A stretch of DNA of 64,000 nt from Viscum album (lineage: Eukaryota; Streptophyta; Magnoliopsida; Santalales; Viscaceae), in contig OY728122.1 of NCBI GenBank assembly GCA_963277665.1, positions 1,543,384,868 through 1,543,448,867 on the forward strand, given 5' to 3'. The notes below the pieces were generated by a model that did no database searches, was not told the DNA's origin, and worked only from the letters and a program-made list of their open reading frames with translations. A program made the position numbers and the translations under genes. Of the stretch, positions 23,691 to 37,556 are shown one piece after another (position 1 is the stretch's first letter; each line of letters opens with the position of its first letter).

Positions 23691-25813
23691 TTCTTTTCCT
23701 TTGTCTTACTATATTGGGGTTGGTAGATAGGATACTCAGAATGTGTTAGCACTTGGGTTAACAGCCATGTCTCGGACTGATCACCATATGTACGAGAAAT
23801 GACATAGTGTCCATGGATGGTAATTGATGTTTGTACTGTTTGTGTTTATAGTTGATATGATTTCACCTTGAGTGACTAGTTTTTTTCTTCTTCTTATGGA
23901 TTTTTAGAATTTTGAAAATTTTCATTATCTTGATATGGAAAGGAAGTTACATACATGCATCATCTTAGGCACTTAAAGATTCACATGTTATGCATATAAC
24001 ATGCCATGTGGTTGTAGTAGTTGGATTCCTTCTAATATAGATTGTGTGCCTCTAGTGAAATCCCATGTTTTGATATTCTTTATCATGCCTTTGTAGATAA
24101 CATGTTTTGGTTATATATTCAACATTCTTGTGTTATTATATACCATACTGTCCCTATTATTAACATGTTTTGTTGTTATGCTTCCGTGTTATATCATACA
24201 ATTTTGTTACTGCTTATGATAAAAAGCTAGATATGTTTTGATGTGTGAAAGGGATACTAAAGTTAAAATGTTAAATTAATGTTGATGTGATAAATGGGAT
24301 CCAAGTGCCAAAAATAAGGTGTATGCGAACCTTATCGATTGGTATATGTCCACATATGTGTTTGAACATTATATAACTATAGTATGTTTGAAAATTGTTA
24401 TAAAGTTATAACTGCCGAGTTTTGTTTGAAATGAACTATTATTGGGTTGATTTTTTATGAAATCATATTAAATAAATGGGATCCTCCGTAGTTTAATTTT
24501 GTTGGTAATAGGAATTTAGATGCTAAATTGTATCTTTATATTTGGATAAAACAATATGTGAAATGTTTAAAGCGGATGTTTGTTATAGAATGTCTATTTT
24601 CTTGTGGGGAGTTGATTGAAAACTAAGTGACTTGTTGTGGAAAATTACTTGTGTGATTTTTGAAATTCATAAAATGTAAAAATGTTGAAATGAATTAGTT
24701 AAAATGTCTAAAATGAAAATGAGGCTTTTTAACCTCGTGATTTCAATTTTGCATGACTAGGAGAGAGGGTTGTTATTTATATTTCGCAAGGGGCTATCCC
24801 GTGGTAGAAAGTACCCTTATATTTTTTTGGGCATTAAGGTAAGTTCATCCCACTAATGAATTTTTGGGACATAAGTGTTTTGACATGCCAATAGGTTTAA
24901 GTTATAGCTTTTAGGATCAATGATTGACATGGTGATCGAGGTTCGAAGAATGTCACATGCATGTGTTAAGGTGTTTTGAAATAGCACACTGGTGAGTAGA
25001 TGATCCTTTCATGCGAAGACATGGAAAATCCTAAGGTGGGTAGTGACACAATAGTATTCTTATAAAGAAGATTAATAACATTGATGATATATGCATCGAG
25101 GTTTGTTTGATGATTCCTTGGCCGGAGAAGCTGGAATTTTATGTATAAAGTCAATTGATGATAGTACGACTGATACTTTAGAGACTTGTGTTGCTCTAAG
25201 TGTTCTCTTTCGAATGACATGAGAATTTAACCTATTTTTAAATCATCATGGATACACTAATATAGCTTTAGTCTTATGGTACGCTAATGTTTTAAATGCT
25301 GTTGGGCTTGACGAGTGGTTTCTATTTGGGTTGTACATGGGATGCGTGGTTTCTTTGGGCAATGCCTTCATTCATGTCATGGAATGTTAGTTTTTTTAAA
25401 ATATCCGTGTGATGTATTGACATGGGAATGTCACCAAAGGTCTGGTAAGGAGTTCGGTGTACATGCAGTTAGTGATGTAATAATTTTAAAGGACATGTCA
25501 CCAGTTTAACGGTGAGTGTGGGTTTTGGGAACATAATTACTTTCCATAAATCATGAAAAACTAGTTTATGTTGGTCAATCGAATTCAACCTTTTTATTTA
25601 ATGAATTATCTATAATTTCCTCAGATGTAATATCTCTTTCAGTCAGCTTTGGATCGGGTTTTAACGAATGAAGTGGCTGAACTTATGTTTTGGTTAGTAG
25701 AAAATTTGGCATTTGGAAACGTAATGTCTTTGTTAAAACAAATCTTCCAGACCTTGGTGGGTCAGAATCTATTATAGTAGTTCCGGATGACTTCTCTAGG
25801 ATGATAATTTTTT
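23691..25813 (+). other. Interior of element B without recognisable coding
   Basis: About 2.1 kb. Open frames are all below 90 codons and none shows a zinc knuckle, protease, RT or integrase motif on either strand. A few phrases just before the PPT (25650-25810) could be a rotten integrase tail, but this is too weak to call. Confidence 0.55.
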
Positions 25814-25827
25814 TAAGGTGGGGATAT
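25814..25827 (+). other. Polypurine tract of element B
   Basis: AAGGTGGGGATAT lies directly before the 3' LTR start TGAAAAATCCC. Confidence 0.7.
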
Positions 25828-28800
25828 TGAAAAATCCCTTATTCTTTAACTGGGTTTAAATTATGAAAGTTTTTAAACTTTTTACATTTATCGAGGGGTC
25901 ATTTTTTAAACCTATCTCCAGAACATTATTGTGTGTGTTGAAACACTTAATAGTGTTGTTTTTGGACTTGGGTGAATAACTAATAATTTTCATGGGCGTC
26001 TCAAAAAATCTTGGGAGGACAGGATCAAGAAAAGTGCACATTAATGGATCTGCATGGGCTACGTATGGTTGCGGTCCAACCCGTGCAGCTTACCGAGTTT
26101 AATATTTATTTGTTTTAATTAAATAATATTAAATGGAATATTTGTGTTTAAATATAATAACATGTTAATAAAAATAATTTTATTATTATTATTATGGTGT
26201 CATAAATTATTTAAATGTTAAAAGGATTTAATAGGATAATTAATGAGGTTAAATAGTTATGTTAAATTAATGAGGCCTTTGGGTATCTCAATTTTTTTTT
26301 TTAAATGAGGAGTTTCAGATTTATTGAAGATGCATTTAATTAAATAATGAATTTCTGAATTAATAAAGAAGTATTTTTATTTAATATAGGTGTTGGGTTT
26401 TATCTAATTTTGAATAATAATAAAAATTTCATTGTTATTATTATTGTTTGATGAGTATAATAATAATTATTAATTATGGTTGTTATTATTATTATGAAGA
26501 ATAATAATAATGTAATTTGGGTTTTTTATTAAATCCAAGGAAAAGGGGGATTTATTTAATTGTTATGAAAAAATCGTTACATTTAATTAAATTGAGATAA
26601 ACAAAATCTAATTAAATGATGTTTTGGGGGGATTATTTTGGGTTTTATCAAAGAAGAATTTTATTATATGATAATAGTAATGATGGTTATTATTATGGAA
26701 GTTTCATTTATTTAATTTGAGGTTGATATGAATTTAATTAAATGAGTTGTTGGGGGTTACTTTTAATTAAATCAAAGGTGTGATAAATTAATTAAATGAC
26801 ATGTAAATGAGGAGTTGGGTGTTATCAAAGAATGGAAATATTAAATGGTAATATTAAATGATGTTTAAATGAAGAGTTTGAGGTCATTAGAATTGTAATA
26901 TTAAATGAGGAATAAATGCGGAGTTGAGTCTAATATAATTAAATTCAAGGTAATGAGGGATTTAATTAATTAAGGAAAGATAGAGGTTATTTTAATTAAA
27001 TTGACGGTTAAAAAGATTTTAATTAACCACTATGAAGAGGGGATTTATTTAATTAATTAATGTTGAGATAATTAATTAAGTAAATGAGTTAGATTTTTTA
27101 TTTAATTTAATTCCATTAGAGAAAATTTAATTATTTATATATGTTAATAAAGTATTGGGTATTAACTAAAAGGGGTGTAAAATAATTAATGATAAGGATA
27201 ATGTAATTTTTATTAATATTAGTATTATATTAAATCTATTAGTGTAATAAGGTAATAATTAGACGATTGGGGGAGGTAATTGAAAGGAGGAGGCACACTG
27301 CATGAGCAGTGCGACCCGCACGAGGCCTCCTTCGAGGTGCGCCACACAACTTCAATTGGGATCCACTCTGTACGTCGAATCCTTCCTATGTCTTCATGTG
27401 TATTTTCTTCCTCATCAATGTGAGCCCATATGCGTATGTTTCATGATTCAAATCAACCATTTGGATCCTCTCTCGTCCTATTTTCTCAGTTGAAACCCTA
27501 ATGCTCGAGATTAATTGGGTTTCCCTGTTACTTTGGTTCTAGTGTTGTGTAATGGGATCCTCTAGACCCGTTTTTCCTTTTTCCAACTACTGTAGGCAAG
27601 GGAGAAGCATTTAGGATCAATTTTGGTTCATAGAGGCCATATTCGGGTAAGGGTTTGACCTATTATTTGGTTTCACACCCCATGATTTGGATGCTTATGG
27701 TGTTTTTGTGTTGCAGTTAATATTTTGGGTTTGCATTGGTTCCCACCACACTATTTATGGGTGCTAGTTAATGGTGTTTATGTGTGACTATGTTCCAATA
27801 GGAACTGGTTTCTTCCAAGTAAATGATATATATTTGTATTCAATATGGTTCCACCCCGTGGTAGGATCATTTTTTGTGTCCTCAACTTTAATAAATACAT
27901 AAATAAAATGCTTACTGAACTTTTGTTAGTATTTAAATTATGTAGTTAACTATTTATATTGAATTCTATTCAAATGTGAATTTAGTAAGTTTGATTAAAT
28001 TGATAAATGCGACATGTGATATATTGACGCCAGACTTTTGATGTTTTTAAATGATGCTTCGAACGTGAGATAAATGTGGACATGACCATGTGTTGGTTTT
28101 AATAATGTATTTCTGAATTGGTAAAAGTGATACAATTAAATAATTAAATGATGTGATACATTATTTTTTTTAAAAAATTAATTAACGTGACTATAAATTT
28201 TGGATTAATTGACGTAATTAATGGTGAAATAATTATGGGGTTTTATAGTGATTGATTTAAATAATTAATTATTGAAATTAATTATGGAGAGTTGATATTT
28301 AGAATGAGATAATTAATTTTTGGAAAATTAATTATGGGTTGTGAATTGTTTTGTAAGTTAATTAATTTAAGGATTAATTAATGTTAATGTATACATAGTT
28401 AATTGTTGTGTTAACTAATAGATTTAGTATATTTAACTATTCGATTGTATTAGTTAGAGAATTAGGATAGTTTATTAGTGAATTAATTGTCATGTTTTCA
28501 GTCAAAGAATTTGGATAATTAAATGTTGAGTTAATCATTTAGTTGACTTGGTTGTGGTTAAGAATAATTAATTTCTAACTAATTATTATCTATTTAAATT
28601 TCGAATGGTTAATTTATTATAGAATTAATTGATTAGAGATTTATTTTGTTAATTAGTTGTCAAATTAATTAACAGATTTGATTTATTAATTTATGAAATA
28701 ATTAATGGGTGGTTTTGGTGTGTTAGACATTATGTTCTACACCAATGATAAATATATATTTATGGTTGATATATGGGTTGTGAGATAGGGGTTGATGCTC

Positions 28801-30119
28801 CAAATACTCACGGGGTGCTAGACATGACATTCTAAATCCAATTGGCATGAAAATATTTTTTTATGGGACATGGACTAAGGGTCCAAATACCCATGGGTTG
28901 TGAGATAAGGGCTGATGCTCCAAATACTCATGAGGGTGTTAGACATGATGTTCTACACCCATTAATTGACATTGGATTATAGGTCCAATTGGTCATACAT
29001 GAACTGAATTAAATTTTTAATGAAAGTTGATGAGATGTAATGACTTGTGATTGAATATGGGAAACGATTTCGACCTTGACACAACCGAGGTAGCTATTTA
29101 GATATGGATGTCTAGGGGAACCTAGGAGTGAATCACTTTGTACAGTGGATGAGATCAGATTTTAGTATTGGTTGGGGAATCATTAGTTTTAGTGGATGCT
29201 CTTGGAAATAGTATATGAAAGATAAAATGAAATATATTTTGACATGTTATCCAAGCCAAAGAACAAGCTTGGATTCAGTCTTTACATTGATTTCATAGAT
29301 GGTCGTTAGATACATCTGTTGTCAGTGTCTTATACGAGGAATGATGGGATTGGGATGGATCTCAATATATATATAATTTAATGTGGTGTTAATTTTTTAT
29401 AAATGAAAATGAATGTGTGATGACTTTTTTCTAAGCATGAAAAATGTATAATGCATGTTCTGACACTAGCTGAGGGATGAAGTAGGTACATGGGTATATA
29501 GTTACATGGTACTTATTACTTTATTTATGTATGCTTTCACATTATTTAAATTATTTATTGAATTTCTTGATTTGGGGTAGATACCAGTTGTCCCGGTCTA
29601 CTGAGATTTATATATCACACCCTACTCAGGCTGCCATTGAACTAGGGTACTCATGTAGATTCTATTTGGCTGCAGGATTGTGCTGTTTGCATATACTTGG
29701 GATATAAGAGTTGAGGACCGAGTGGAAGCTCGGAATTCTTGAGGAGATCACCCACATGGCTTGATTCATAATTTTTTATTTCTTTATTGAAATGTAAAGT
29801 ATGATGTATTGTTTATCGCATTCATAGTTTTACCATCAGAACATGCATGAATTTTATAACATTGGCATTGGCTATTTTGTTTTATAAAATATATATAAAA
29901 TTATGTCTTCCACTACTTTATCATTATTCACACTGTTTCTACCATTTTTTAGATATTTTAAACTTTTTTTAATCTGATAAGAGGATATAGTCTCACCACT
30001 GACTATATATAGAGCCTCGCTGCTTATCAGCAACCTCTAGCCTACAGGGAGGTGCACTTGAGTTCATGTGTTTCCAGATCTGGCCACCCGTTTAGGGGTG
30101 AGTGGGGTCGGACGTTACA
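25828..30119 (+). repeat. 3' LTR of element B (about 4.29 kb)
   Basis: Partner of 19356-23674. It ends GGTCGGACGTTACA, the intact form of the left copy's terminus. Confidence 0.88.
28720..29000 (+). repeat. Tandem repeat of about 95-120 bp in the 3' LTR of B
   Basis: Units start at 28720, 28815 and 28936 with GTGTTAGACAT or GTGCTAGACAT. Each of the first two ends in TGATGCTCCAAATACTCA. Same arrangement as 22261-22550. Confidence 0.7.
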
Positions 30120-31100
30120 CTTGTGGTCAAACATCCACTAAAAACATGGGTGGATATTGCTGCTGGAATAAACATGTCAGGTCATCCATAGAAGTGGTAG
30201 GGTGTAGTGCTCCCTGAAAGGTTTGCATGAACCTCAAAAATCCTTAACATAATTGTGCATCAACACCTACATCCTGTATAGCAGCTGGTACCACAATTGG
30301 CACAACCGAGGGATCCATTGGTAGCCTATGGCCTTCCACCTATAGGGTATGATCACTACCACCCTCTTAGAATACAACATGAGGTTTTCATGGTGGAATG
30401 ACTCTATAAAGTCAATCATACACCTCAATTCAAGTTCATTATCAAGGTTCATAGTTCAAAATCAAAAAAATAAAAAGTCCCTCAAGGGTTTCCAAAATAG
30501 GATTACATGGTGTGTAGACGCCATACACAATGTGTATGATCTATCTCTCACATGGAATTGTACTTACAATGGCCTGGGTGTGTAAGCACCCTCGGTTCAC
30601 AATGTGTAACGTGGGTACATGGTGTGTACTTTGTGTCCGTCAACCGACTTAGTCATTCACTGAGTCAATTTACGTACCAAAAGAAAATTTCAGACCAATT
30701 TATTTTGTCATTAATTTATGTTTCAAAAATTTAGTTCACAATCATATCCTAAATTGTATGATGGATTTTGATCCATGGGGGCCCATATCCCCTCAAATAA
30801 AAGCTCGACATCCACCTATTTCACATTATAACACGATTCAATACAAGGAAAAAAATGATCCACAAAATTATCATCCAAGAGGTACCATACACCTCAGGGA
30901 CCAAATATTGTTGTCCATCCAGTTCGAACCATAACACATATCAATACACCTATCACAATAGTTCGCATATCTATCAATGTTCCTTTTATAATAGAATGAA
31001 ATCAGTAATGATCCAAAATGGAATGGAAAGAATACATGGCATGTGGTTTCTATAAAGTGTCTATATAATGCATGAAATGGAATACTCTCCTATCTTTGGG
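30120..31100 (-). pseudogene. Element D gag, 5' portion, and leader
   Basis: On the minus strand the sequence at 30175-30120 (THVFSG and following) leads into the WMESM segment at 19350 when element B is removed, as in plant gypsy Gag (a PPxFxG...WMExM arrangement). Further upstream the frame is too broken to follow. 30267-30585 has short frames without recognisable content. The upper part (30500-30640) is leader-like and rich in CATGGTGTGTA words. Confidence 0.6.
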
Positions 31101-31331
31101 TTTAGAACCCCAATGATATCAATAATAACAAAAAATACAAGAACATCACCCAATGGTGAAATCAAATAAAATGTAATAGTCAAAAACCTGAAAATCCCAA
31201 TTCAATCCAAGGTAATTTGGTTTTTCCCTATACATGGGGTAGCTGATTTTGGGAAAATTTTATTACCGAATCCCATTTAATTTTCCATGTCTTTTTTCTA
31301 TCTCCAAATAAAAAATAAAACTATAAAATAT
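31101..31331 (-). other. Untranslated leader of element D
   Basis: Lies between the PBS and the presumed gag start. No motif beyond AT-rich sequence. Confidence 0.45.
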
Positions 31332-31343
31332 CCTCTCATACCA
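31332..31343 (-). other. Primer-binding site of element D
   Basis: The minus strand reads TGGTATGAGAGG, two changes from the initiator-Met tRNA complement, three bases after the LTR end GGATGTTACA. Confidence 0.8.
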
Positions 31344-31346
31344 CTT

Positions 31347-33425
31347 TGTAACATCCTGGATCCAAATGCCACTCATGGTTCCCCATAACCGGTTAGACAC
31401 ATGGCCTTAAGGGTATCTCCCCAAATTCTAGAGGCTTTCTATTAGTAGTGAGGGTATAGGGGTGATAGTGGGGAGAATATTACCTTATTAGAAGAGTGTA
31501 ACACAATGGAAAAAATAGAAAATCAATAGTGAAAGCAGCAATACCATGTAACAAAAGTAAATAGTTCAAAAAGCTCTCGTATCCATTTACATTCATTTCA
31601 TATTCAGTAACAATTCAATCACATTTAATTATATAAGTATCATGATTCAACATAATCCTGACATCCCCTTTATAGATGTAAAAACAATAGATGTCTCAGA
31701 AGTCCATATAAAAATAAAAGTGAAGACTAAATCCAAGCTTGTGCTTTGGATTGGAAAATATGTCATAAGAAATTACATTTCAATATTCAGTTTATAACAT
31801 AATTCTATCCCTGACATTCCTAAGTTGGAATTTAAGTACCCATCCATGTATAATTCAACCAACGTCCTACGAGCCCGTTCAGGAAAACCTCTCATGAATG
31901 TGACATCACTCTAGGTGTGGTATAAGTAAAAGTCAACTCATTTCATTTAAACACTTCTAATAGATCCTATCCATGGAATCCCTAAATAGATCCACGATTT
32001 TCTCAGTCACCTATGGATTTCCTCCATGAGCCCGTTAACTACATCTGTGGTTTGTTTATGGCTTTAACATAATACCCTCTTGGATTCAGTCTATGGTATT
32101 CTAATCTGAATCCATGGTTCACCCGAGGTATAAGGTACACTAGTCATATGATCTTATATGTGTCCTTTTAACCTGATACTAGGGTTCACCCATTTCTATT
32201 TAACCTTTAATCATTTATTTTTTAATTTAACATTTCGTTAGGAATGCAAAGGTCAAAACCCAAAAGCATCAAATATAAATCACCACCAAAGGGTGTCTCA
32301 AGAAAGGACCAACCTCATATGTATTGGCCTTCCAATTACTCACATGGTAAAATTTCTTATAAGAATAATAACAACTAAATTAAACTATTAAATTTTTTTA
32401 ACATTAATTAGCTCACGTGGGCAGGTTCATAATTGGAAAAAAACATTACAAATGTGCTTAAACTGGTATAGGCATACAATGGTCAAGGGGAAACCATCCA
32501 TTCCATACCCTAACCAATAAAATTACAATTTAACAACCTTGTTATTTAATAAATAGTCTCAAAACGTTTTTATCAACCCATGAAGGGGAAATAAAGGCAT
32601 GCCACATAGGCATCCTAGGTTAAACGACCATAAATTGTCATCCATGGAAATTGACCCATAGAGTGGACCTCAATCAGTGTATACAAATTAAAACATTCTT
32701 TAAATAACTTATTAAATTACCTAAAAATAAATAGGCAACAAAAAGGGTCAATTAAAAATCAATAAGACAACCAAAAAATGGGTGCGGGTAGTTCGTAAAA
32801 TATAAATATCTTGGAAATTAACGAAAGTCATGAGAATACCTACCTCGTTCTCATATGACTATCCTTATCTAGAATCTACCTCTATTTCATCCCAAAACAT
32901 AGTAGATCTAGAAACAGAACAAAAAATTCCAAACTCTGATAAAGAGTTTGAGATAAGTAGATATGAATAAGAACTAATGAGGAATCAAGAACTCATCGAA
33001 GGGGTTCTAACACAACCAACAATGTTCAAAATAGAGTCTAGATGAAGAATTGGGAGGCAAACCTACCTCAAGTTATTTTGGCGTTGTTGTTAATGAACCA
33101 TGGGTGAGGGTTTTTCTCATATAAATAAGAATATGCTAATTCCATTTTTTAAAAAAGAAAAAGAAAATAGATGACAAGTACTGGAAAATACACACCATGT
33201 ATATGCATGGTTCTCCATTTTTTTTTTCTGACATTCCTTACGCGTCATAAACAGGCCCTGCCCAAACTATTACATGGAGTGTTCTGGGATTACATGGATT
33301 GTAACCCCCATTCAATTCATATAATAGGTCTTTATATATCCATCTATCTATTTATACCTCCCCTTTATTATGTACAACCGTAAAAGAAAAGATATGTACC
33401 TCAAAGAAAGAACTGGGTTCTTACA
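31347..33425 (-). repeat. 5' LTR of element D (2079 bp)
   Basis: Partner of 12994-15064, with TG...CA ends, followed by TSD copy TGTAT at 33426-33430. Confidence 0.9.
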
Positions 33426-33430
33426 TGTAT
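33426..33430. other. Target-site duplication of element D, right copy
   Basis: TGTAT, identical to 12989-12993. Confidence 0.85.
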
Positions 33431-34987
33431 TCATATTTTCAATCATTGTTACAAAATATTGGAAAGATACATAGAATGAGAACCCTCATACTTTTATTCC
33501 CTAATTAAAAATTAATAAATTAACTTAGCTAATATATGTGGTGGTTGGGTATTTTTTCGATCATATCATTGGTTGGATCATTACCAAGATGATATTTTTC
33601 CACTTATATGACAAGTAAAGACATCTTGACCTTGATTATATTAAACTATGAAAATTTATATCCATGCTTAGTTGATTCACATATGATGTAATCAATTTAT
33701 TAAATGAGTTACATATGATTTACTCATTAAATAGATGAATTACATGTGATATATTCATTGACATGGTTAGTATTTTTTTTGAGAATCAAGAAAAGAAGTG
33801 TTGTCTTATACTATATTGACATGTTACATGTCTAGTGGTCACTTAATATATGTGAAAAATATTATATTGGTATAAATATTATCTATATGACATATATTGC
33901 GTTAGATATGTTCATATAGAGATATGAGTATATTTTATGGAGATCACCCTAGTCCCCTTAGTATCTTGTGTAACACTATTTATTTTCCAGAGGCCTCTCT
34001 TTTCTTAAGTCTATGAAATATGGATTTTAAACTTTTGGATAATGATAATATTTCCCAATAGGTCACATATCAAGGACCATGGATAAGGATCAAATGTTGG
34101 ACAATGTGTTTATTCTAAGACTAAGAGAATTTCATGTAACTGTATCCAATGTTTTTCAGATGGATTCATAAATAGTTTTACATTTTTTCCTCAAGTCCTT
34201 TTAGATTTTTGTGTAAGTGGGATATTGCTTTATTTTATTTAATATGGGCACCACTATGTAACAGAAGTGTATGTGATTATGTGGCATGAAACCATTCATG
34301 GGTTTATAATGTAAGTGATGTATGCAAGTTCCTTGTCATTCTCCACTTGGTTTGACATCTGTTATGAACCAATGATTTGGTTTGTTTTTAGAAATTGAAA
34401 CTAATTCATTAAAGTGTTCAATGAATGAACACCAATATGTTTTAACATTTAATTTACATAAAATGAAACCCTCTATGTAATTTTATAGAAATAAATATTT
34501 ATTCAATGAAGATAATATAGGATTCCTATATAAGGATGCAACAATTCTCCTATTGTGGTAATAAAGTGTGGTTTCTATGATGATTGCATGCCAATTGAAA
34601 CTATATTCCTTTAATGATGCTCATTTATCATTAGGAGAAGGCACTAACAAAAATGTATGTGTTTGAGAGTCCCCATGAAGTGTTCATAGATCTATTTTTT
34701 AGTGATACCCCCTCATAGGTTAGAGGAATTTATTTACTTCTCCTAGTGTTATTTAAAAAGAACACTCTATCAAAGAAGAATATGGAATTTGATGATGCTT
34801 GGGTGTCATTGGTATACTATTTTCTGATTTTTTTTCTAGATACACATTATTTAATTCGATTCCATAAAGATATATCTATCTGCATTTGGGTTCAATTACT
34901 CTACCATGGATCTTATGATGATCCAATGATTACTAGTAACAGTACCCCCAAATCTTGAATTCTAGCATTGAATAAAAAAATATAGTT
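33431..34987. other. Unassigned AT-rich sequence, presumed continuation of the copia F 3' LTR and flank
   Basis: By position this is what followed 12993 before D inserted. No protein motif is recognised. Short frames such as 34746-34958 resemble nothing I know. Confidence 0.3.
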
Positions 34988-35985
34988 TGTAATAACCTAG
35001 CGTGAAATAACATATCATTTTCCCAATAACCCATGAATTCATGAAATTGTAAAATTTTCCATCACTTGATAGAACTCTCATGTGATTCAAATATATCTGT
35101 TTATTTCAAAATAAATAATTGCGGTCTTGGATTTGATCATGCAATTAATTAGAAAAATTTCATCAATCTACAAACCAAAATGAAGGATTGTGATTAAAAC
35201 ATTAATAATATGGGATGTAGACCAAATAAAAAAATGTTAGAATAAAATATGTTTGTTGTGGGACCTAAAGACCAATAGTTGATAAATAATTCATAGAACA
35301 TGAGGTAGAATAAATATAAACCGAGAATTTTCTGGTCACCTTGAAATGAATGTGTTAAAAAGGATGTGAAATTTTAAAGAAAAATATGAACATAGAAAAT
35401 ACATGATCAAAATAAAAAATAAGAGAGAAAAAATAATAAATTCCTACCCCAATCTTGGATCGATCATTGATAAAGAACTTATTTGTATTGGGTGACATTG
35501 GAGGTCCCTCATCAAGCACATTCGTCAAATTTTCAGGCCTCGATCCACCGAATATCCCCTCCTATCACCCTATCTATAAATCTAGGGTATTATGGATAAC
35601 CATATCAAGAGTAGTTAATGATTCATTTAAATGGGTGATTTAGTTCAACCTCAAATTAGATCAATTTTTTTGACTAATTAATAAATCCACCCATTATGGA
35701 ATGACCTATGGAACCCCAATGTGTATGATAAATATAACAGTCCTATTGTAAAACCCCCATTCCAGATGCACCAGTGGTCTCAAATTTCCCATAAAGGATT
35801 ATTTTAGAATAAAATTCATCATTCCCATGAAATCACATGTGTGAACTAAGAATAATATATTATTTACAATATATTATTTTTGAGGCACTGATACATCCAA
35901 ATATCTTAAATTGGCTAATGTATTATCCAAAAAATATTATTTAAATAATATAGAGGTTCAGATAACAAAAGTCGAGCTTCTAAAA
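34988..35985 (-). repeat. 3' LTR of element E
   Basis: Starts TGTAATAACCTAG, matching TGTAAAACCTGG at 58964. Similarity to the other copy can be followed through shared words such as AAATATTATTT and AGGTTCAGA/TGGTTCAAA near the inner end. The two LTRs are clearly divergent. Confidence 0.7.
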
Positions 35986-37556
35986 CCTCCCTAATTTGAA
36001 GGCTTTTCTCTAGGAAAAGAAAAACCAATGTAAAAATGTGGTGGTAGAGAGACTATATATTTTTTTATGATCACACAAGATATCCAAAAGGTTACCATGA
36101 TACCTAAGGATACAAAACTATTGAATAGCATGACTTTGAATTTACATATCATGTTGGTCCTTGATCACCACTGAATATTGCTAAAAAGTGGATCAATCGT
36201 AAATTCCCATCTCGCCCCCATTCAATGATGTGTGATGGGTTGTTCATGTATCAAACCCCTTGTGACTCAGATAAAACAATATGTTCTTATTTTAACTATA
36301 GGGTAAATAGAAATAGGTAAAAAAAACTCACCCATACAGTAGATGATTTATAATGGGCTGATGAATCATTGGGAATGGTTAACACCCTTAATAAATATCC
36401 ATAATCCTTAGAATGCCAAAATCTTTCAGAAGACCTTATATCACTTCTTGAAGTCAAAGGGCCTTTAACATATGTCCATAAAGGTCTCTTGATTACTCTG
36501 AGTGGTATTAATTTTCTACTGGATAACCTAAAATTTATTTTTCATTTCGTTCAAAAACTATAACCCCATAAGAGATGAATCTACTACCAGCATCAAGTAT
36601 AGATATGAAATATAGGGTCTCCCATATAGTGACTTTAAAGGATCTTTGCCAATGGTGGAGTGGTATCTATTTTTTTAAATAAAATACAATAAAGTTTAGT
36701 GATCCTCCTAGATCTAGCTGAAATTCAACACACAAGACCTTAGAATATTCTTGACAACCTAAAAGGTCCACTCAACATGAACATAAATCAAAGGGTGGAA
36801 TTATGTACACACCTAAAAACAAGTAGTGATTGTGTCTTTCAAACGTCTACATAACTGTGAAATGAAACAAGCATCTTCTTCAAAAGAAATATTTAGAGGA
36901 ACCCAATGAGATCAGATTATCTTCTCTCCAAGAAATAAACCTAATATCTCTACCAAACTCTATAACTAGATATTAAAGAAGCAGGCCGACTTTTTCATTT
37001 GGTTGAAGATCACCCAAATAACCTCATGACCTCTCCATAATCATGGAATCCCCATCATGAAATCCATCGATATGATATCCCAATTACACTCTATAACCTC
37101 AGGGGGTTGAGTAAATTCAGATGAGACATGGTTTTATATATTTACCTATTGTTAAGTGGGGCACCCTGATAAAAACTCCATAAAACTCTACTTCATATCT
37201 ATCCACCAAAACTGACATCAACGGTCATGGTACATCATCTTCCCTCTAGGATATACTGCTAAGGGTAACAAATGGAACCCCCTCATCACTTACTAATGCT
37301 ACAAGAATAGATCCACTATCCATCCTTGAAAGAGGGTCATGTGCTCATCAACTTCTAATTATCCATATTGTACATCACTTGAGAATATTCTATCATGAAA
37401 ATATTCACTATATATGTTTCCCAGTCAGACATCCATTACACGCTCTAGAAGTGGAAGGGACCCCACCATCGATAGAGGAAATTCAACTTATGCCTCACCC
37501 AGTAAGGTTATATGTAATAATGAAAATTACTCAGAGGCCTCTATCAATGATTAAGA
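35986..37556 (-). pseudogene. Element E integrase remnant
   Basis: The minus strand at about 37090-36970 reads WDIISMDFMMGIP then GHEVIWVIFNQMKKSA, the start of the gypsy integrase catalytic core (usual WDxISMDFIxGLP...IWVxVDRLTKSAHF). Intact relatives have a catalytic Asp in the MDF motif, and it is retained here. Downstream regions (36900-36300) show only scattered likeness to the rest of integrase. The frame is broken by stops. RNase H, its upstream neighbour in the polyprotein, is found 14 kb away at 51823, on the far side of element C. Confidence 0.75.

Larger units (their letters stand above)
19356..30119 (+). mobile_element. Element B: LARD-type retrotransposon with 4.3 kb LTRs and a 2.15 kb non-coding interior
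   Basis: Two collinear direct repeats, 19356-23674 and 25828-30119, start TGTAAAGTACC/TGAAAAATCCC and end GGTCAGACCTTAAA/GGTCGGACGTTACA. A decayed PBS follows the left copy and a GGTGGGGA polypurine tract precedes the right one, so the element is on the plus strand. It splits the gag of D. Large LTRs around a short interior without recognisable proteins define LARD elements. All replication proteins would have to be supplied in trans. Confidence 0.88.
12994..33425 (-). mobile_element. Element D: Ty3/gypsy retrotransposon, minus strand, with nested element B
   Basis: The direct LTRs at 12994-15064 and 31347-33425 both run from TGTAACATCC to about GGGTTCTTACA. The element is flanked by a perfect 5-bp TGTAT duplication. 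In sense (minus) order it has LTR, PBS (31343-31332), leader and gag (31100 to 30120, interrupted by B, then 19355 onward), protease, RT, RNase H, integrase, PPT and LTR. Without B (19356-30119 plus the duplicated 5 bp) it is about 9.7 kb, normal for a plant gypsy element. All frames are broken. Confidence 0.9.
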
